Positions 10,675 through 18,669 of a stretch of 64,000 nucleotides of DNA are shown here, piece by piece. The translations under genes were made by a program, and so were the position numbers. The stretch comes from Lysobacterales bacterium. Lineage in GTDB: Bacteria; Pseudomonadota; Gammaproteobacteria; Xanthomonadales; Xanthomonadaceae. Under the pieces are notes generated by a model. That model was not told the origin of the DNA. It ran no database searches and saw only the letters and a list, made by a program, of their open reading frames with translations. The DNA lies in NCBI GenBank assembly GCA_017302075.1, contig JAFLEB010000002.1, forward strand, positions 1-64,000, in the 5' to 3' direction. The number at the start of each line of letters is the position of its first letter. Position 1 is the first letter of the stretch.

Positions 10675-10964
10675 GGCGTCCCCTGGGAGCCGACATCGGA
10701 GCCCTGTCCCTGACTGTTGGGCGGAATGGCAGCGTCCGCCCCCCTCTGGTCCATCCCGATCGGGACGTGGCTCGTGTCCTGGGTGTCGGACAACCCCGCC
10801 CCGGCCGACGCGGCGTCCTCCTCCGGCACCTCGTTGGTTGCCACCAACATCTCCGGGAACGTGCCCGGCACATGGGTCATGACGATGAAATTGCGATTCA
10901 AGTACCGGGCAAGCCCGTAGAGGGCAATGCCGCACGCAGCGGCGATGCCGAGTTGCTTCAGCAT
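10665..10964 (-). CDS. Small membrane protein of unknown function
   Basis: This encodes 99 residues from the ATG at 10964, which has an AAGGAG ribosome site. The N-terminal ~20 residues form one membrane helix (LGIAAACGIALYGLARYL). The rest is polar, acidic and Gly/Asp/Pro-rich without a recognised domain. It overlaps radC by 10 bases and precedes it in the transcript. The type of small membrane protein and its position match conserved hypotheticals of integrative elements. Confidence 0.6.
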   Translation of the reverse strand: MLKQLGIAAACGIALYGLARYLNRNFIVMTHVPGTFPEMLVATNEVPEEDAASAGAGLSDTQDTSHVPIGMDQRGADAAIPPNSQGQGSDVGSQGTPCQ

Positions 10965-11109
10965 GGTGGTGCTCCTTGGTTTGATTTGAGTGGATGCATC
11001 GCCCCGCCGCCCGCCCGTCGTGTTCCGGGACGGGGGCGACGGCGTGGATCGGTAGGCGGTGCACGACCTTCGCGGGGGCGCTTCGGCGCACATGTCGGTC
11101 GGATGCGAT

Positions 11110-11134
11110 GGAGACGTTTCATCGCAACGTCTCC
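11110..11134. terminator. Hairpin between DUF932 and small membrane-protein gene
   Basis: GGAGACGTT and AACGTCTCC form a perfect 9-bp stem around TCATCGC. It lies just downstream of the DUF932 stop (minus strand). There is no T run, so it may be a weak terminator, an RNA-stabilising hairpin or a protein site. The remaining bases between 10965 and 11188 hold no gene. Confidence 0.4.
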
Positions 11135-11188
11135 CCGAAGTCGCCACCCGGCACGGGGCCGCACGTGCGACGCAGATGTGGATTGGTG

Positions 11189-12145
11189 TCAGGCGACCAG
11201 ATCCGCCAACTCGTTCCACGCGCGCTTCTTCAGTTGCGCGCCCTGGCCGAACCAGGCTGCTTCCCGGCGGTGGTCGTCGCTGCGCGCGCGGCGGTGGTGG
11301 TCGACGTACTCGGTGACCCCATTGAGCAGCCCCCAGGCTGTGCCGCGGCTGGAGGCCAACTGGGAGCCGCGGCCGCCTCCGTCATACAGCGCGCGCACCG
11401 AACGCACCGCTTGCTCATTGACCACCGGAGCCTTGTCAGGCTGGCCGGGATACACGAGTACCCGGCGCAGCAACCCATCAACCGAATCCGGATCGACCGG
11501 ACAGGCCACCAGGTCCTTCATCTGGGTCACAAAGCGCGCCCAGGGTGCGACGGTGACGCCCAGCTGTTGCTTGACCGCCTCGGCGTTGAACGCGGAGCGA
11601 TGCGGCACCTTCACTGCGCCGTGGTTGTCACCCATGGCGATCTGCAGGGTGTTGCTACACACGACCCTGACTGAGGTGAACTGGGCCGTCGTGGCCAGTG
11701 TCCCGTCGCAAGACGTGGCCAGGAGCAAGAACCCGTGCACTTCGTCCTTGCCCTTGAGCGTCGTGCTCTGGCCGGTCCGGGCGAGCGCCCAGAACTTCTT
11801 GCCCTCCCGGAGCACACCGGCCGTCTCCAGCTCGAAACCGGCGTGTTCGGTCAAGTCACGATAAAACTCTAGGATCTCGCCCGGCTGGACGACTTGGAAC
11901 CTTTTGGACACCACCGCCAGTGGGCCCTTGGTGTCGGAACGGTAGAGCACTTTTTTGTCTGGGAAGGCGTGGATGGCACCGACTGTCGGCCCGCCGGTGA
12001 CGAAGCGGACATCGGACTGTTCGATGGACCAATCCATGCCCGCGCTGTGACGCCACTGTTCGATCGACTGGCCAGGGGCCAGCTTGTTGCCCAGACCATG
12101 CCAGGGGCGTTCCCCGGCGTAGGCCATCGTGTCAACGAGGTGCAT
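11189..12145 (-). CDS. DUF932 (phage/plasmid-like) protein
   Basis: This encodes 318 residues from the ATG at 12145. The N-terminus (YAGERPWHGLGNKL) and the GKKFWALARTG and VVCSNTLQIA segments are hallmarks of the DUF932 family found on phages, plasmids and integrative elements. The molecular function is unknown. It is preceded by a 22-base hairpin at 12181-12202 that resembles one before the amidoligase-like gene at 18359. Its direction matches the whole 10-15 kb block. Confidence 0.85.
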   Translation of the reverse strand: MHLVDTMAYAGERPWHGLGNKLAPGQSIEQWRHSAGMDWSIEQSDVRFVTGGPTVGAIHAFPDKKVLYRSDTKGPLAVVSKRFQVVQPGEILEFYRDLTEHAGFELETAGVLREGKKFWALARTGQSTTLKGKDEVHGFLLLATSCDGTLATTAQFTSVRVVCSNTLQIAMGDNHGAVKVPHRSAFNAEAVKQQLGVTVAPWARFVTQMKDLVACPVDPDSVDGLLRRVLVYPGQPDKAPVVNEQAVRSVRALYDGGGRGSQLASSRGTAWGLLNGVTEYVDHHRRARSDDHRREAAWFGQGAQLKKRAWNELADLVA

Positions 12146-12180
12146 GTACGTGCTCCTATTGGATGAGTCCAAAAAGCGAA

Positions 12181-12202
12181 GGGCCCGGATTGCTCCGGGC
12201 CC
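12181..12202. terminator. GGCCCGGA-type hairpin before the DUF932 gene
   Basis: GGGCCCGGA and TCCGGGCCC pair around TTGC. On the minus strand this is followed by TTCGCTTTTT, so it can work as an intrinsic terminator 36 bases before the DUF932 start. A nearly identical core lies at 18395-18414 before another gene. Either both end upstream transcripts or both act as leader attenuators. Confidence 0.55.
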
Positions 12203-12308
12203 TTTCTGATCGATCAACGACATTGTTCGAGGCAGGTGTCAGTGCATGAAACTCGCAGCCTCTTTATTGCTGGCATCGATGAGACATCGCGACACCTACG
12301 TACTTAGC

Positions 12309-13268
12309 TCATTTATCGCACTGGTAGTAGTTGCGCTCGTCGAACCGACAATGCTCTCGCATCCAGGTCCACATGGCCGGCTGCAACGCACCCGCCGCCT
12401 TGCCCTCACTGGTAATGCAAAGATGCTCCGAGCAGGCGAGTTTGCCTTGCTGTGACAGCACATCGGTATTGAGAAGCAATGTCAGGTGTTCCGCGACTTC
12501 GACATCAGTCGCCTCTCCCATCTTTCCGTGCGCACACCAGAACGACTTCTCGCCCTGGTTCATTTCGCAATCGAGATCCGTGTACACCGGGTACTTGCCC
12601 AGGAACTTGGCACTCGGATCGAAGCCCGTGTAGTGACTGGCCTCTTCTGGCCCCGTGTACTCACGCCGATTCCGCGCGTCGTCGTATACCTTTAGGCGAC
12701 GCATCACCTCCGGTGAATCGGCAGGGACAGTCGTCGATGATGGCGCAACCGATTCACCACCAGGTGTGATCACGGCCGAGGCTTCCTGCATATTGAGACT
12801 GCCGACTCCCACCACCTTCGGACTGCCATCCACCAGGGCAATCCTGACATCCACGCTCAAGTCCATCCCATTGCCCTTCACGCGAACGATGTCGGGCGCT
12901 TCCGGACACCCGACCGGATCAAACGACTCCGGATAATCCTGCGCATTCAGGATGGGATCCCCGTCCATGAGGTCCACCTTGGCATACGCGCTCGCAACCG
13001 CCGGATCCACGAGAGCATTCGACTTCAACCACGCGTAGGTATCGGGCGCGTCCGCAGCCACCTCACGATCATGGAGGTGACGGATGTACAGGTTGATGAA
13101 GTCTGCGGCAATCGGCGTGTACTGGCTGCAAGTATCTTGCGCCACTGGCGCTTGTGCCGCTTGAACTGACGCCGCAGCCTGTCGCTCGTGTGGCTTGCTG
13201 CACCCTGCCGCCAGAACGACCGCGGCAGATGCAAGTGAGATGCACTGGAAACGCGTGGTGTTTCGCAT
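12309..13268 (-). CDS. Lipoprotein of unknown function
   Basis: This 319-residue protein has a clear lipoprotein signal: basic MRNTTR, a hydrophobic core, and the lipobox LAAGC with the lipidated Cys at about residue 23. The body has further cysteines (DTCSQY, VGCPEA, LDCEMN, FWCAHG, ACSEHLC, EHCRF, YQCDK) that probably form disulfides in the periplasm. I do not recognise the family. It lies upstream of the DUF932 gene and downstream of the J-domain protein gene on the same strand, with small gaps suggesting separate or loosely coupled units. Confidence 0.7.
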   Translation of the reverse strand: MRNTTRFQCISLASAAVVLAAGCSKPHERQAAASVQAAQAPVAQDTCSQYTPIAADFINLYIRHLHDREVAADAPDTYAWLKSNALVDPAVASAYAKVDLMDGDPILNAQDYPESFDPVGCPEAPDIVRVKGNGMDLSVDVRIALVDGSPKVVGVGSLNMQEASAVITPGGESVAPSSTTVPADSPEVMRRLKVYDDARNRREYTGPEEASHYTGFDPSAKFLGKYPVYTDLDCEMNQGEKSFWCAHGKMGEATDVEVAEHLTLLLNTDVLSQQGKLACSEHLCITSEGKAAGALQPAMWTWMREHCRFDERNYYQCDK

Positions 13269-13340
13269 GTGTTTCGCTCCTACGGAAATGGAATCAGGGC
13301 TGACTAGAGCAGTCCAGCTCGAATAACGTCTTTGGACTGC

Positions 13341-14750
13341 TTAGAGGGTCGCTTCCAAATACCTCTCGACCGCGCTGCGTACGAGACGCTGGATCCTTCG
13401 CAGCATCACTTCCACCGTCTCCTCGTCGAATACCGTTTCGACGAGATCACCCAGGACTTCCTCGATGGCTTCCTGCTCGTCCTCTTCGTACAGGTCCAGC
13501 ATGATAGGCGCTTGAATATGCTCGACAAAGGCGGAGACGGAATCCTCTAGGTCTTGTGCGCTACCGAATACTTTCATCCGATGTTTGAACGCTGCGCCGC
13601 GGGGTGACCGCATGAACCATTCGAACTGCTCTTGTTCGGATGGCACGCCCCTGAAATTGGGCCGCTCTTTCGATATTAGGATGGGGATAACCACAATCGA
13701 CATGATTATCTCGAGCGCTTTCATGGCGCGCGTCTGACCAGCAGCATTCTGAATTGCGGCGAGGGTATCGGACAGGATGAAAGTGAAGACCTCGAACCTG
13801 AAAAGGTCGGAGCTGACAACAAACGCTTCTTCTTCGCTCAGCTCCGCTTCCTCCTTTTCCAGCATTCTTGCGATCTTGCTGGACGCAGCGAGCATCGATG
13901 CTGTCAGCCTCATGAAGGCGGCTTGTTGCGACTCACTGGACTCATTGGCCATGCGCGCAATTTCTTGCTCGAAGTGCTCAATCACTCCTTCGTCGGGCCC
14001 GTCGCTCTTGGGCTCTCGCCCCTCTGGTGCTGGACGCGTCGCACCCCCGCCATCGACCGACGCCTTCCTTGCCGCCTCGAGCCGTGCTGCAAACATCCCA
14101 AACTCGCCGTGATCCACGACATTGCATCGAAAGAACTCCACGCCATTCATAGCCATTCGGCTGTTGGACAGTGGCTCGATCTTGGAGATCTTGAATAACG
14201 GGATCCGCTTCACCTCCTCGAACTTCTGTTTTGCATAGATGGCGTCGCCCGTTACCAGGACACCCTCTTTCGCACCACCAAACAGAGTGTCGTCGACTAA
14301 CACCAACACTTCACCCGGCTTGACATCCCACGCGTAGGAATCGATGGCTGCCCTGAGCTTGTTCTTTGGAATCCTGGGCCGTGCGAATATCCGTTCCAAG
14401 CCATCCCAACTCCACTTGGACTGGAATAGCGCTGCAGCAAATGTCGCAGGTGCCGGGTCACCGCTGGCGGGCGCCTCTTGGCTGCTGCGAGCACCTGAAT
14501 CCCGAGTCTCATGCTGCTTTCGTCCCTGGCGGTAGGCAGGATCCGACAACAGGGCATATGCCTCGTTGACCTGCTGCATCATTCCGGTGGCCCAGGCGAT
14601 GGATTCTTCACCCTCATTGGCGTATCTGTCCGGGTGGTACTGCGAGCGCCTGCCCTTGTAAGCAAGCTCGATCTCGGTTTGTGAAGCGTTCGGCCTGACG
14701 CCGAGGACGCTGTAGGGATCCAGTGAGTTCACGCCTTGTCCTCTTATCAC
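13341..14750 (-). CDS. J-domain (DnaJ-like) protein with unknown C-terminal domains
   Basis: This encodes 469 residues. A J domain fills about residues 9-75, with the HPD signature in SQYHPDRY. After a linker, a beta-rich segment (about 115-225, LVLVDDTLFGGAKEGVLVTGDAIY) looks like a bacterial PH/GRAM-type fold. An acidic helical region follows to the C-terminus. It lacks the zinc fingers of true DnaJ. J domains recruit Hsp70, so it may direct host DnaK to a particular target. It lies 4 bases after the small lipoprotein gene (14755) in the same direction. Confidence 0.72.
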   Translation of the reverse strand: MIRGQGVNSLDPYSVLGVRPNASQTEIELAYKGRRSQYHPDRYANEGEESIAWATGMMQQVNEAYALLSDPAYRQGRKQHETRDSGARSSQEAPASGDPAPATFAAALFQSKWSWDGLERIFARPRIPKNKLRAAIDSYAWDVKPGEVLVLVDDTLFGGAKEGVLVTGDAIYAKQKFEEVKRIPLFKISKIEPLSNSRMAMNGVEFFRCNVVDHGEFGMFAARLEAARKASVDGGGATRPAPEGREPKSDGPDEGVIEHFEQEIARMANESSESQQAAFMRLTASMLAASSKIARMLEKEEAELSEEEAFVVSSDLFRFEVFTFILSDTLAAIQNAAGQTRAMKALEIIMSIVVIPILISKERPNFRGVPSEQEQFEWFMRSPRGAAFKHRMKVFGSAQDLEDSVSAFVEHIQAPIMLDLYEEDEQEAIEEVLGDLVETVFDEETVEVMLRRIQRLVRSAVERYLEATL

Positions 14751-14754
14751 TTCA

Positions 14755-15042
14755 CTATCGAAAACGGCACTGATCTGCCGAATGCTGCATCGCCATCATG
14801 AAATCGGGTGGCGCATCTCCATTCGTAATGCGAATGACGATGGCGTCGCCGTACTTGTCCTTCAGGGAGTCAACCGTGCATTGGCATGCGGACTCGGTAG
14901 CACCAGCTGCTTCGCAGGAGGCCTGGAAGGCATCCTCCGCCTGCTCTGCTTCGGACGAGCACGCTACCGTTGACAGGAAGGCGAGCGCCACCGCCGCAGT
15001 GCGTAAGAGATTGCTAGTCGAAGAAGGTCGACAGATCCTCAT
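14755..15042 (-). CDS. Small cysteine-rich lipoprotein
   Basis: This 95-residue protein has a signal sequence ending in a lipobox-like STVAC. The mature part carries three more cysteines (ASCEAAG, ACQCTVD) and one near the end (DQCRF), a spacing like small secreted helical proteins. The function is unknown. Its start overlaps the stop of the upstream membrane-protein gene (ATGA) and its stop is 5 bases before the J-domain gene, so the three are probably one operon. Confidence 0.6.
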   Translation of the reverse strand: MRICRPSSTSNLLRTAAVALAFLSTVACSSEAEQAEDAFQASCEAAGATESACQCTVDSLKDKYGDAIVIRITNGDAPPDFMMAMQHSADQCRFR

Positions 15043-15257
15043 CGACGTTGCACCAGTACAAGAATGGCAACGACCACCAACAGCATCACGACGCCGCCGA
15101 TGAACGCCCCAACGGAAGGGAACATGATGGCCGGCCAGACGACGGCACGGCCGAGGTTGTAGGCGAAACCCTTGTAGGCAAAGTCGCCAAACAAAGTCCC
15201 GTAGATTGCGAACAGGAACGCGACGGCGGCGTAGCCACCGATCAGGTATTTCTTCAT
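15039..15257 (-). CDS. Small two-helix membrane protein
   Basis: This encodes 72 residues from the ATG at 15257, preceded by a GGGGAG ribosome site. Two hydrophobic segments (about 5-25 and 40-68) suggest a hairpin in the inner membrane. It resembles small conserved membrane proteins next to lipoproteins on mobile elements, but I do not recognise a family. It is the first gene of the 15.26-13.34 kb minus-strand unit and diverges from the XRE regulator gene. Confidence 0.6.
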   Translation of the reverse strand: MKKYLIGGYAAVAFLFAIYGTLFGDFAYKGFAYNLGRAVVWPAIMFPSVGAFIGGVVMLLVVVAILVLVQRR

Positions 15258-15342
15258 TGAACTCCCCTGTGTGGTCGCCAAGCTCACTCGGCGTGGCGAT
15301 TTGTAAATTCCTTGCAACGCTAAGCTCTAGAATCGATGCGCT

Positions 15343-15367
15343 AGACTCTACATAGTGCGTAGAGTCT
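15343..15367. promoter_or_regulatory. 25-bp palindromic operator of the XRE regulator
   Basis: AGACTCTAC and GTAGAGTCT are perfect 9-base arms around ATAGTGC. The palindrome lies between the divergent small-membrane-protein gene (start 15257) and the XRE gene (start 15425). A partial repeat (CTCTAGAATCGATGCGCTAG) sits just to its left. This is the expected place for autoregulation and control of both promoters. Confidence 0.65.
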
Positions 15368-15424
15368 GCCGCAACCGTAGAGGACGGGCCATGATGCGGA
15401 CCACCCTGATTGCCATTGAGCTCG

Positions 15425-15850
15425 GTGTCCGACTACTCGCCTCGCGCCCTGTTTGCCGCGCGCCTCGTGCAGGCGCGACAACTGCGTGGTCTGAGCCAGC
15501 GCGCGCTGGGGGACCGAATGGGACTGGGTAAGGCCAAGGGCTCGACCCGCATCAATCGCTACGAGCAGCAGGCCTCGGCCACGAGCTTCGAGAGCCTGGG
15601 CGAGTTGGCCCAGGCCCTGCAGGTCCCGCCGGCCTACCTGCTGGCCGACAGCGCCCCGATGGCCGATGCCATCCTCGAGTTGGGCCAGGCCAACCCACAG
15701 CAGCAGGCCCAGTTCGCCCAGTTGATGCAGGCCCTGTCGGTGGATCCGGCCTTCGCCAAGCCCTTGCTCCAGGCGCTGGCCCTGCCCAAGCGCGAACGGG
15801 ACCGGATCCGCAAGGCGCTGCTCGCCGCACTGCGCGACACCGAGGCCTGA
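15425..15850 (+). CDS. XRE-family transcriptional regulator
   Basis: This encodes 141 residues. The helix-turn-helix lies at about residues 12-70 (LRGLSQRALGDRMGLGK, then INRYEQQ and LGELAQALQVPPAYLL), the Cro/C1 pattern. The C-terminal half is Gln/Leu-rich and helical, probably for dimerisation. I propose the GTG at 15425; a TTG at 15410 is the alternative, and the nearby ATG codons are out of frame. A perfect palindrome upstream is its likely binding site. It probably controls the divergent mobile-element operon. Confidence 0.8.
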   Translation: MSDYSPRALFAARLVQARQLRGLSQRALGDRMGLGKAKGSTRINRYEQQASATSFESLGELAQALQVPPAYLLADSAPMADAILELGQANPQQQAQFAQLMQALSVDPAFAKPLLQALALPKRERDRIRKALLAALRDTEA

Positions 15851-15872
15851 GCGCGCCCGTCTTCGGGTTGGC

Positions 15873-16220
15873 CTAGAGCTGCCGCGCCTCCATCGCCTTT
15901 GCGGTTTCGTCCCAGGTGATCGACACGCCGCACAGCGCGCGCTGTGCGTCCTGGGTCTCCCGCCGGGCCGCATCGGTCTTGAAGGCCCGGCTGCCAAACA
16001 CGAAGCCGCCATCGGCGGCGCGGTAGACATTGAAGAAACGCGTTTGCCGCCGGTCGTGCTGGAGCAGGTCGTAGTTGCCATCCGCAGGACAGGTCAGCTC
16101 GGCGGTCAGCAGGTGGGTCCGGCCATCGGCCAGCAAGACGATTGGGCACGGGCCCGGTGCCTGCTCGGTGATGACGTGGAAATCGCTGCCGTTACGCAGC
16201 GTGTAGGCGGTCAAGTTCAT
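15873..16220 (-). CDS. Conserved hypothetical protein of mobile element
   Basis: This encodes 115 residues from the ATG at 16220. There is no signal peptide or membrane helix. The sequence looks like a compact mixed alpha/beta domain (YTLRNGSDFHVITEQAPGP, TRFFNVYRAADGGFVFGS). I do not recognise a family. Its start overlaps the end of the glutamine amidotransferase gene by 29 bases, so it is the last gene of the amidoligase/amidotransferase operon and may take part in the same process. Confidence 0.6.
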   Translation of the reverse strand: MNLTAYTLRNGSDFHVITEQAPGPCPIVLLADGRTHLLTAELTCPADGNYDLLQHDRRQTRFFNVYRAADGGFVFGSRAFKTDAARRETQDAQRALCGVSITWDETAKAMEARQL

Positions 16221-16971
16221 CGGTTTCTTCCTCGAGGTAGTCATGGGTGATGTCATCCAGCACGGCCCAGGCCCAGGCGTCGCGTGGAGGTTCGCCATAG
16301 CAGGCCATCCATTCCTGCAGGACGTCGCGCTCCAGGTCTTCGTCCCGGTAGACGGTGCCGTCCGGCAGTAGCCGGGTCAAAGTCAGGTCGCTCTCCCAGC
16401 GGAACGGGTCAGTGCCATACAGGCCTGTGCCCGCCGCGACACCGGGATCCGGCAGGTAGCTGTCGTTGCTGTAGAGCGCACCGTCGACCTCCTCCCAGTC
16501 GGCCGCGGTGAACAGCAGCGCCTCGCCGGCGTGGGTCAGCAGGGCAAACCGGCTCCAGCCGGTGCTGTGCTCGATCAGCGGACGCAGCCGATGCCACTGG
16601 GCCACGGTCATGTCCTGCAGCAGGTCGGCGAACAGGGCGGTATCGCTGGGGCCCTTGCCGGGCTTGCCCAGCCAGCCGATGGTGCCGTTGTGGACCAGGG
16701 CACCGGCCGCCACCGGGAACGGGTGGTGGTTGCAGGCGCTGTTCTCGCCACGGGTCGTGATCCGGAAGTGCACCAAGGCCGGATGGTCATCGACCTGGTA
16801 TTGCCGATAGGCGGTCCAGAAGGCGGTGAAACTCGTGTAGCCCTTGTGGATCGCCACGCCCTGATCGGTGGCGATGGCGAAGCCCGCGCCATCCGGGTTG
16901 TTCTCAAAACAGATCCGCAGTCGATCCTCCGCAAGGCTCACGCCGCGCGGCTTAACGATGGCAATGCACAT
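16192..16971 (-). CDS. Class II glutamine amidotransferase-like protein
   Basis: This 259-residue protein begins Met-Cys-Ile-Ala. After removal of Met the cysteine would be the N-terminal nucleophile of an Ntn-hydrolase that releases ammonia from glutamine. HFRITTRGENSACNHHPFPV and ALVHNGTIGW match class II amidotransferase motifs (R-x-x-T-x-G and HNG). The start at 16971 is fixed by the need for Cys2. It overlaps the upstream amidoligase-like gene by 34 bases. Known amidoligase families of the glutamine-synthetase fold are often paired with such amidotransferases, so the two probably form a substrate-amidating or peptide-tagging pair. Confidence 0.8.
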   Translation of the reverse strand: MCIAIVKPRGVSLAEDRLRICFENNPDGAGFAIATDQGVAIHKGYTSFTAFWTAYRQYQVDDHPALVHFRITTRGENSACNHHPFPVAAGALVHNGTIGWLGKPGKGPSDTALFADLLQDMTVAQWHRLRPLIEHSTGWSRFALLTHAGEALLFTAADWEEVDGALYSNDSYLPDPGVAAGTGLYGTDPFRWESDLTLTRLLPDGTVYRDEDLERDVLQEWMACYGEPPRDAWAWAVLDDITHDYLEEETDELDRLHAA

Positions 16972-18359
16972 GCCAATGCCTCCTGGGTGAGTGTGGTGGT
17001 GAAGCGACGGGACAGGGCCGGGTACCGGCCGGTGGCATAGACCCAGGCCCGGAGCAGGGCCTGCCCGACCGGCCCTCGGGTGGGATTGGCCGGATTGCGG
17101 GTCCATTCGGTCAGCGCATCGACGTACTCGATGTAGGACAGCAGGACCTGCCAGTCCGGCGTACCCCGGAACACCCGGAACTCGAAGCTGCCGTCCGGCC
17201 GTTCGTTGATCGCGGTGTATTTCTCATCCCTGCGGGTGGCCTTGCTGTAGCTGTAGTAGTCGGGGTTGCACTTGCGGCCGGCCACGAACTCGGTCAGCGC
17301 GCGCATGTCGTAGGTGGCATCAACCAGCCGGCGGCGGTGATCGCCGGTCAAGCGCTGCGCATTGGTGGTGATGTGCACCCCGTACCCGCTCGGGGAAGGG
17401 GACGCCACGTCGAACCGCTGGGCCAGCGCCATGGCCTGTTGCAGCGGATTGCGGTGCTGGCGCAGCTCCACCAGCGAGAACGGCCGTGAGATCACCTCCA
17501 AGCCTTCATCCTCGTCCAGGCTGCCGTCACGCTCCGCAGTCAGGTCCGCCGTCGGAAAGCCGAATGCTTCGTAGTACTCCAAGCGCGCGTGTTCGTCTTC
17601 AAAGCACAGCTCGACCTCCAGTCCGTAGAACGCCATGGGCGCCGCGCGGGCCGTGGCCACCGACCAGGGACGCGCGGCGTCGTGGTAGGCGGGAATGGCG
17701 CAGTCATCGTCCTCATCGTCGGGATCGTCATTGCGCCAATGCCCGTTGCTATCGGACCAATACCCGTTGAGCTCGGCCCAGGTATCGCACACCGTATCGC
17801 CGCCGATCGTCTGGCCAGCATCGAAGGCACTGCGGGCGTAGTACCGCTGGCTGCCATCGCAGTAAAACGCTGAGTCCTCGACGGCCTCGTCCGACCAGGT
17901 CTCCCTGTCCCAGATGCCGTTGCGGCACCGGACCACGACGTCGTGCGACTCGGAGCGCCGGCTGTACCAGACATCATGCAGCTCACAGAAGAACACCCGG
18001 TCGGAGAACCAGCCATCCTCAGTCCGGCAGATCCCGCAGCTCGTCTCCGCGCGCTCGAACCAGGCGGAACTCGCCTGCTCGTCGAAGCCACTCGCGCGCA
18101 GCCAGCCTTCGACGTCCGACAGGTCGCCGCCCGCCAGGACCTGCATGTCCTCCCGGTAGGCGCAGACGTCCTCGTCCCGGCACAACGGACGAAACACCCC
18201 CAACGTGAAAGCCAGGGCCAGCGCCAAGCTCGGACGCGCGCGCTGGAACAGCGTCACGCGACGACGATCCTCCAGGATCGCCAGTCGCTCGAACAACATG
18301 CACTCGCCCACGCGCGGCTCGTCCCCCGCGTGGCGGAGGATCTCGATCGCAATCGTCAT
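16938..18359 (-). CDS. Amidoligase-like enzyme (glutamine-synthetase fold) with Cys-rich N-terminus
   Basis: This encodes 473 residues. The C-terminal part matches the amidoligase_2 pattern: GLEVEL (246-251), an acidic ERDGSLD (276-282), EVIS (288-291), His329 in GYGVHITTN, and SFEFRVFRGT (391-400) with the conserved arginine. Such enzymes use ATP to form amide or isopeptide bonds. The N-terminal 130 residues carry C108-x-x-C111 and C125-x-x-H128, a possible zinc site for target recognition. I chose the ATG at 18359. A 36-base perfect hairpin lies 28 bases upstream. With the overlapping amidotransferase gene it suggests a protein or peptide modification system carried by the island. Confidence 0.7.
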   Translation of the reverse strand: MTIAIEILRHAGDEPRVGECMLFERLAILEDRRRVTLFQRARPSLALALAFTLGVFRPLCRDEDVCAYREDMQVLAGGDLSDVEGWLRASGFDEQASSAWFERAETSCGICRTEDGWFSDRVFFCELHDVWYSRRSESHDVVVRCRNGIWDRETWSDEAVEDSAFYCDGSQRYYARSAFDAGQTIGGDTVCDTWAELNGYWSDSNGHWRNDDPDDEDDDCAIPAYHDAARPWSVATARAAPMAFYGLEVELCFEDEHARLEYYEAFGFPTADLTAERDGSLDEDEGLEVISRPFSLVELRQHRNPLQQAMALAQRFDVASPSPSGYGVHITTNAQRLTGDHRRRLVDATYDMRALTEFVAGRKCNPDYYSYSKATRRDEKYTAINERPDGSFEFRVFRGTPDWQVLLSYIEYVDALTEWTRNPANPTRGPVGQALLRAWVYATGRYPALSRRFTTTLTQEALACALPSLSRAA

Positions 18360-18386
18360 GAAAAAGCCCTTTTGAGAGGCGCCATA

Positions 18387-18422
18387 ACGCACAAGGCCCG
18401 GATCGCTCCGGGCCTTGTGCGT
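18387..18422. promoter_or_regulatory. Perfect 16-bp hairpin in the leader of the amidoligase-like gene
   Basis: ACGCACAAGGCCCGGA pairs perfectly with its complement across a TCGC loop. On the minus strand it is followed 20 bases later by GGGCTTTTT, just before the ATG at 18359. The core GGCCCGGA-TYGC-TCCGGGCC is shared with 12181-12202. No T run follows directly, so an attenuator or RNA-binding site fits as well as a terminator. Confidence 0.55.
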
Positions 18423-18439
18423 AGGTATGGCGGCTTGGA

Positions 18440-18547
18440 TTAGCGGGGAAGCTGCAGGGTGCAGCCGGTACAGCGAGCAACCGCGACCAGAACCGCAGCG
18501 GTCACGACGACCACGCAGGTCGCTACTTCAAGGTAGGTCTTGGCCAC
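18440..18547 (-). CDS. Possible 35-residue membrane peptide
   Basis: A short frame opens with GTG at 18547, preceded by an AAGAGG ribosome-like site. It encodes a basic start, a hydrophobic valine/alanine-rich helix (residues ~8-25) and a C-terminal RCTGC segment. It lies just upstream of the hairpin before the amidoligase-like gene and reads in the same direction. Length and composition fit a small membrane peptide or leader peptide; nothing else supports it. Confidence 0.35.
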   Translation of the reverse strand: MAKTYLEVATCVVVVTAAVLVAVARCTGCTLQLPR

Positions 18548-18669
18548 GTTGGCCTCTTGTACAGGGGGCGATTCGGGGCGGAATGCCTGCACGCAAACTC
18601 AGACTGTGCTGAGTTCACTTAAGTGATATGTATCTGAAAATTGGTTGCATCAAGCCTCGTGCGCCGAGG

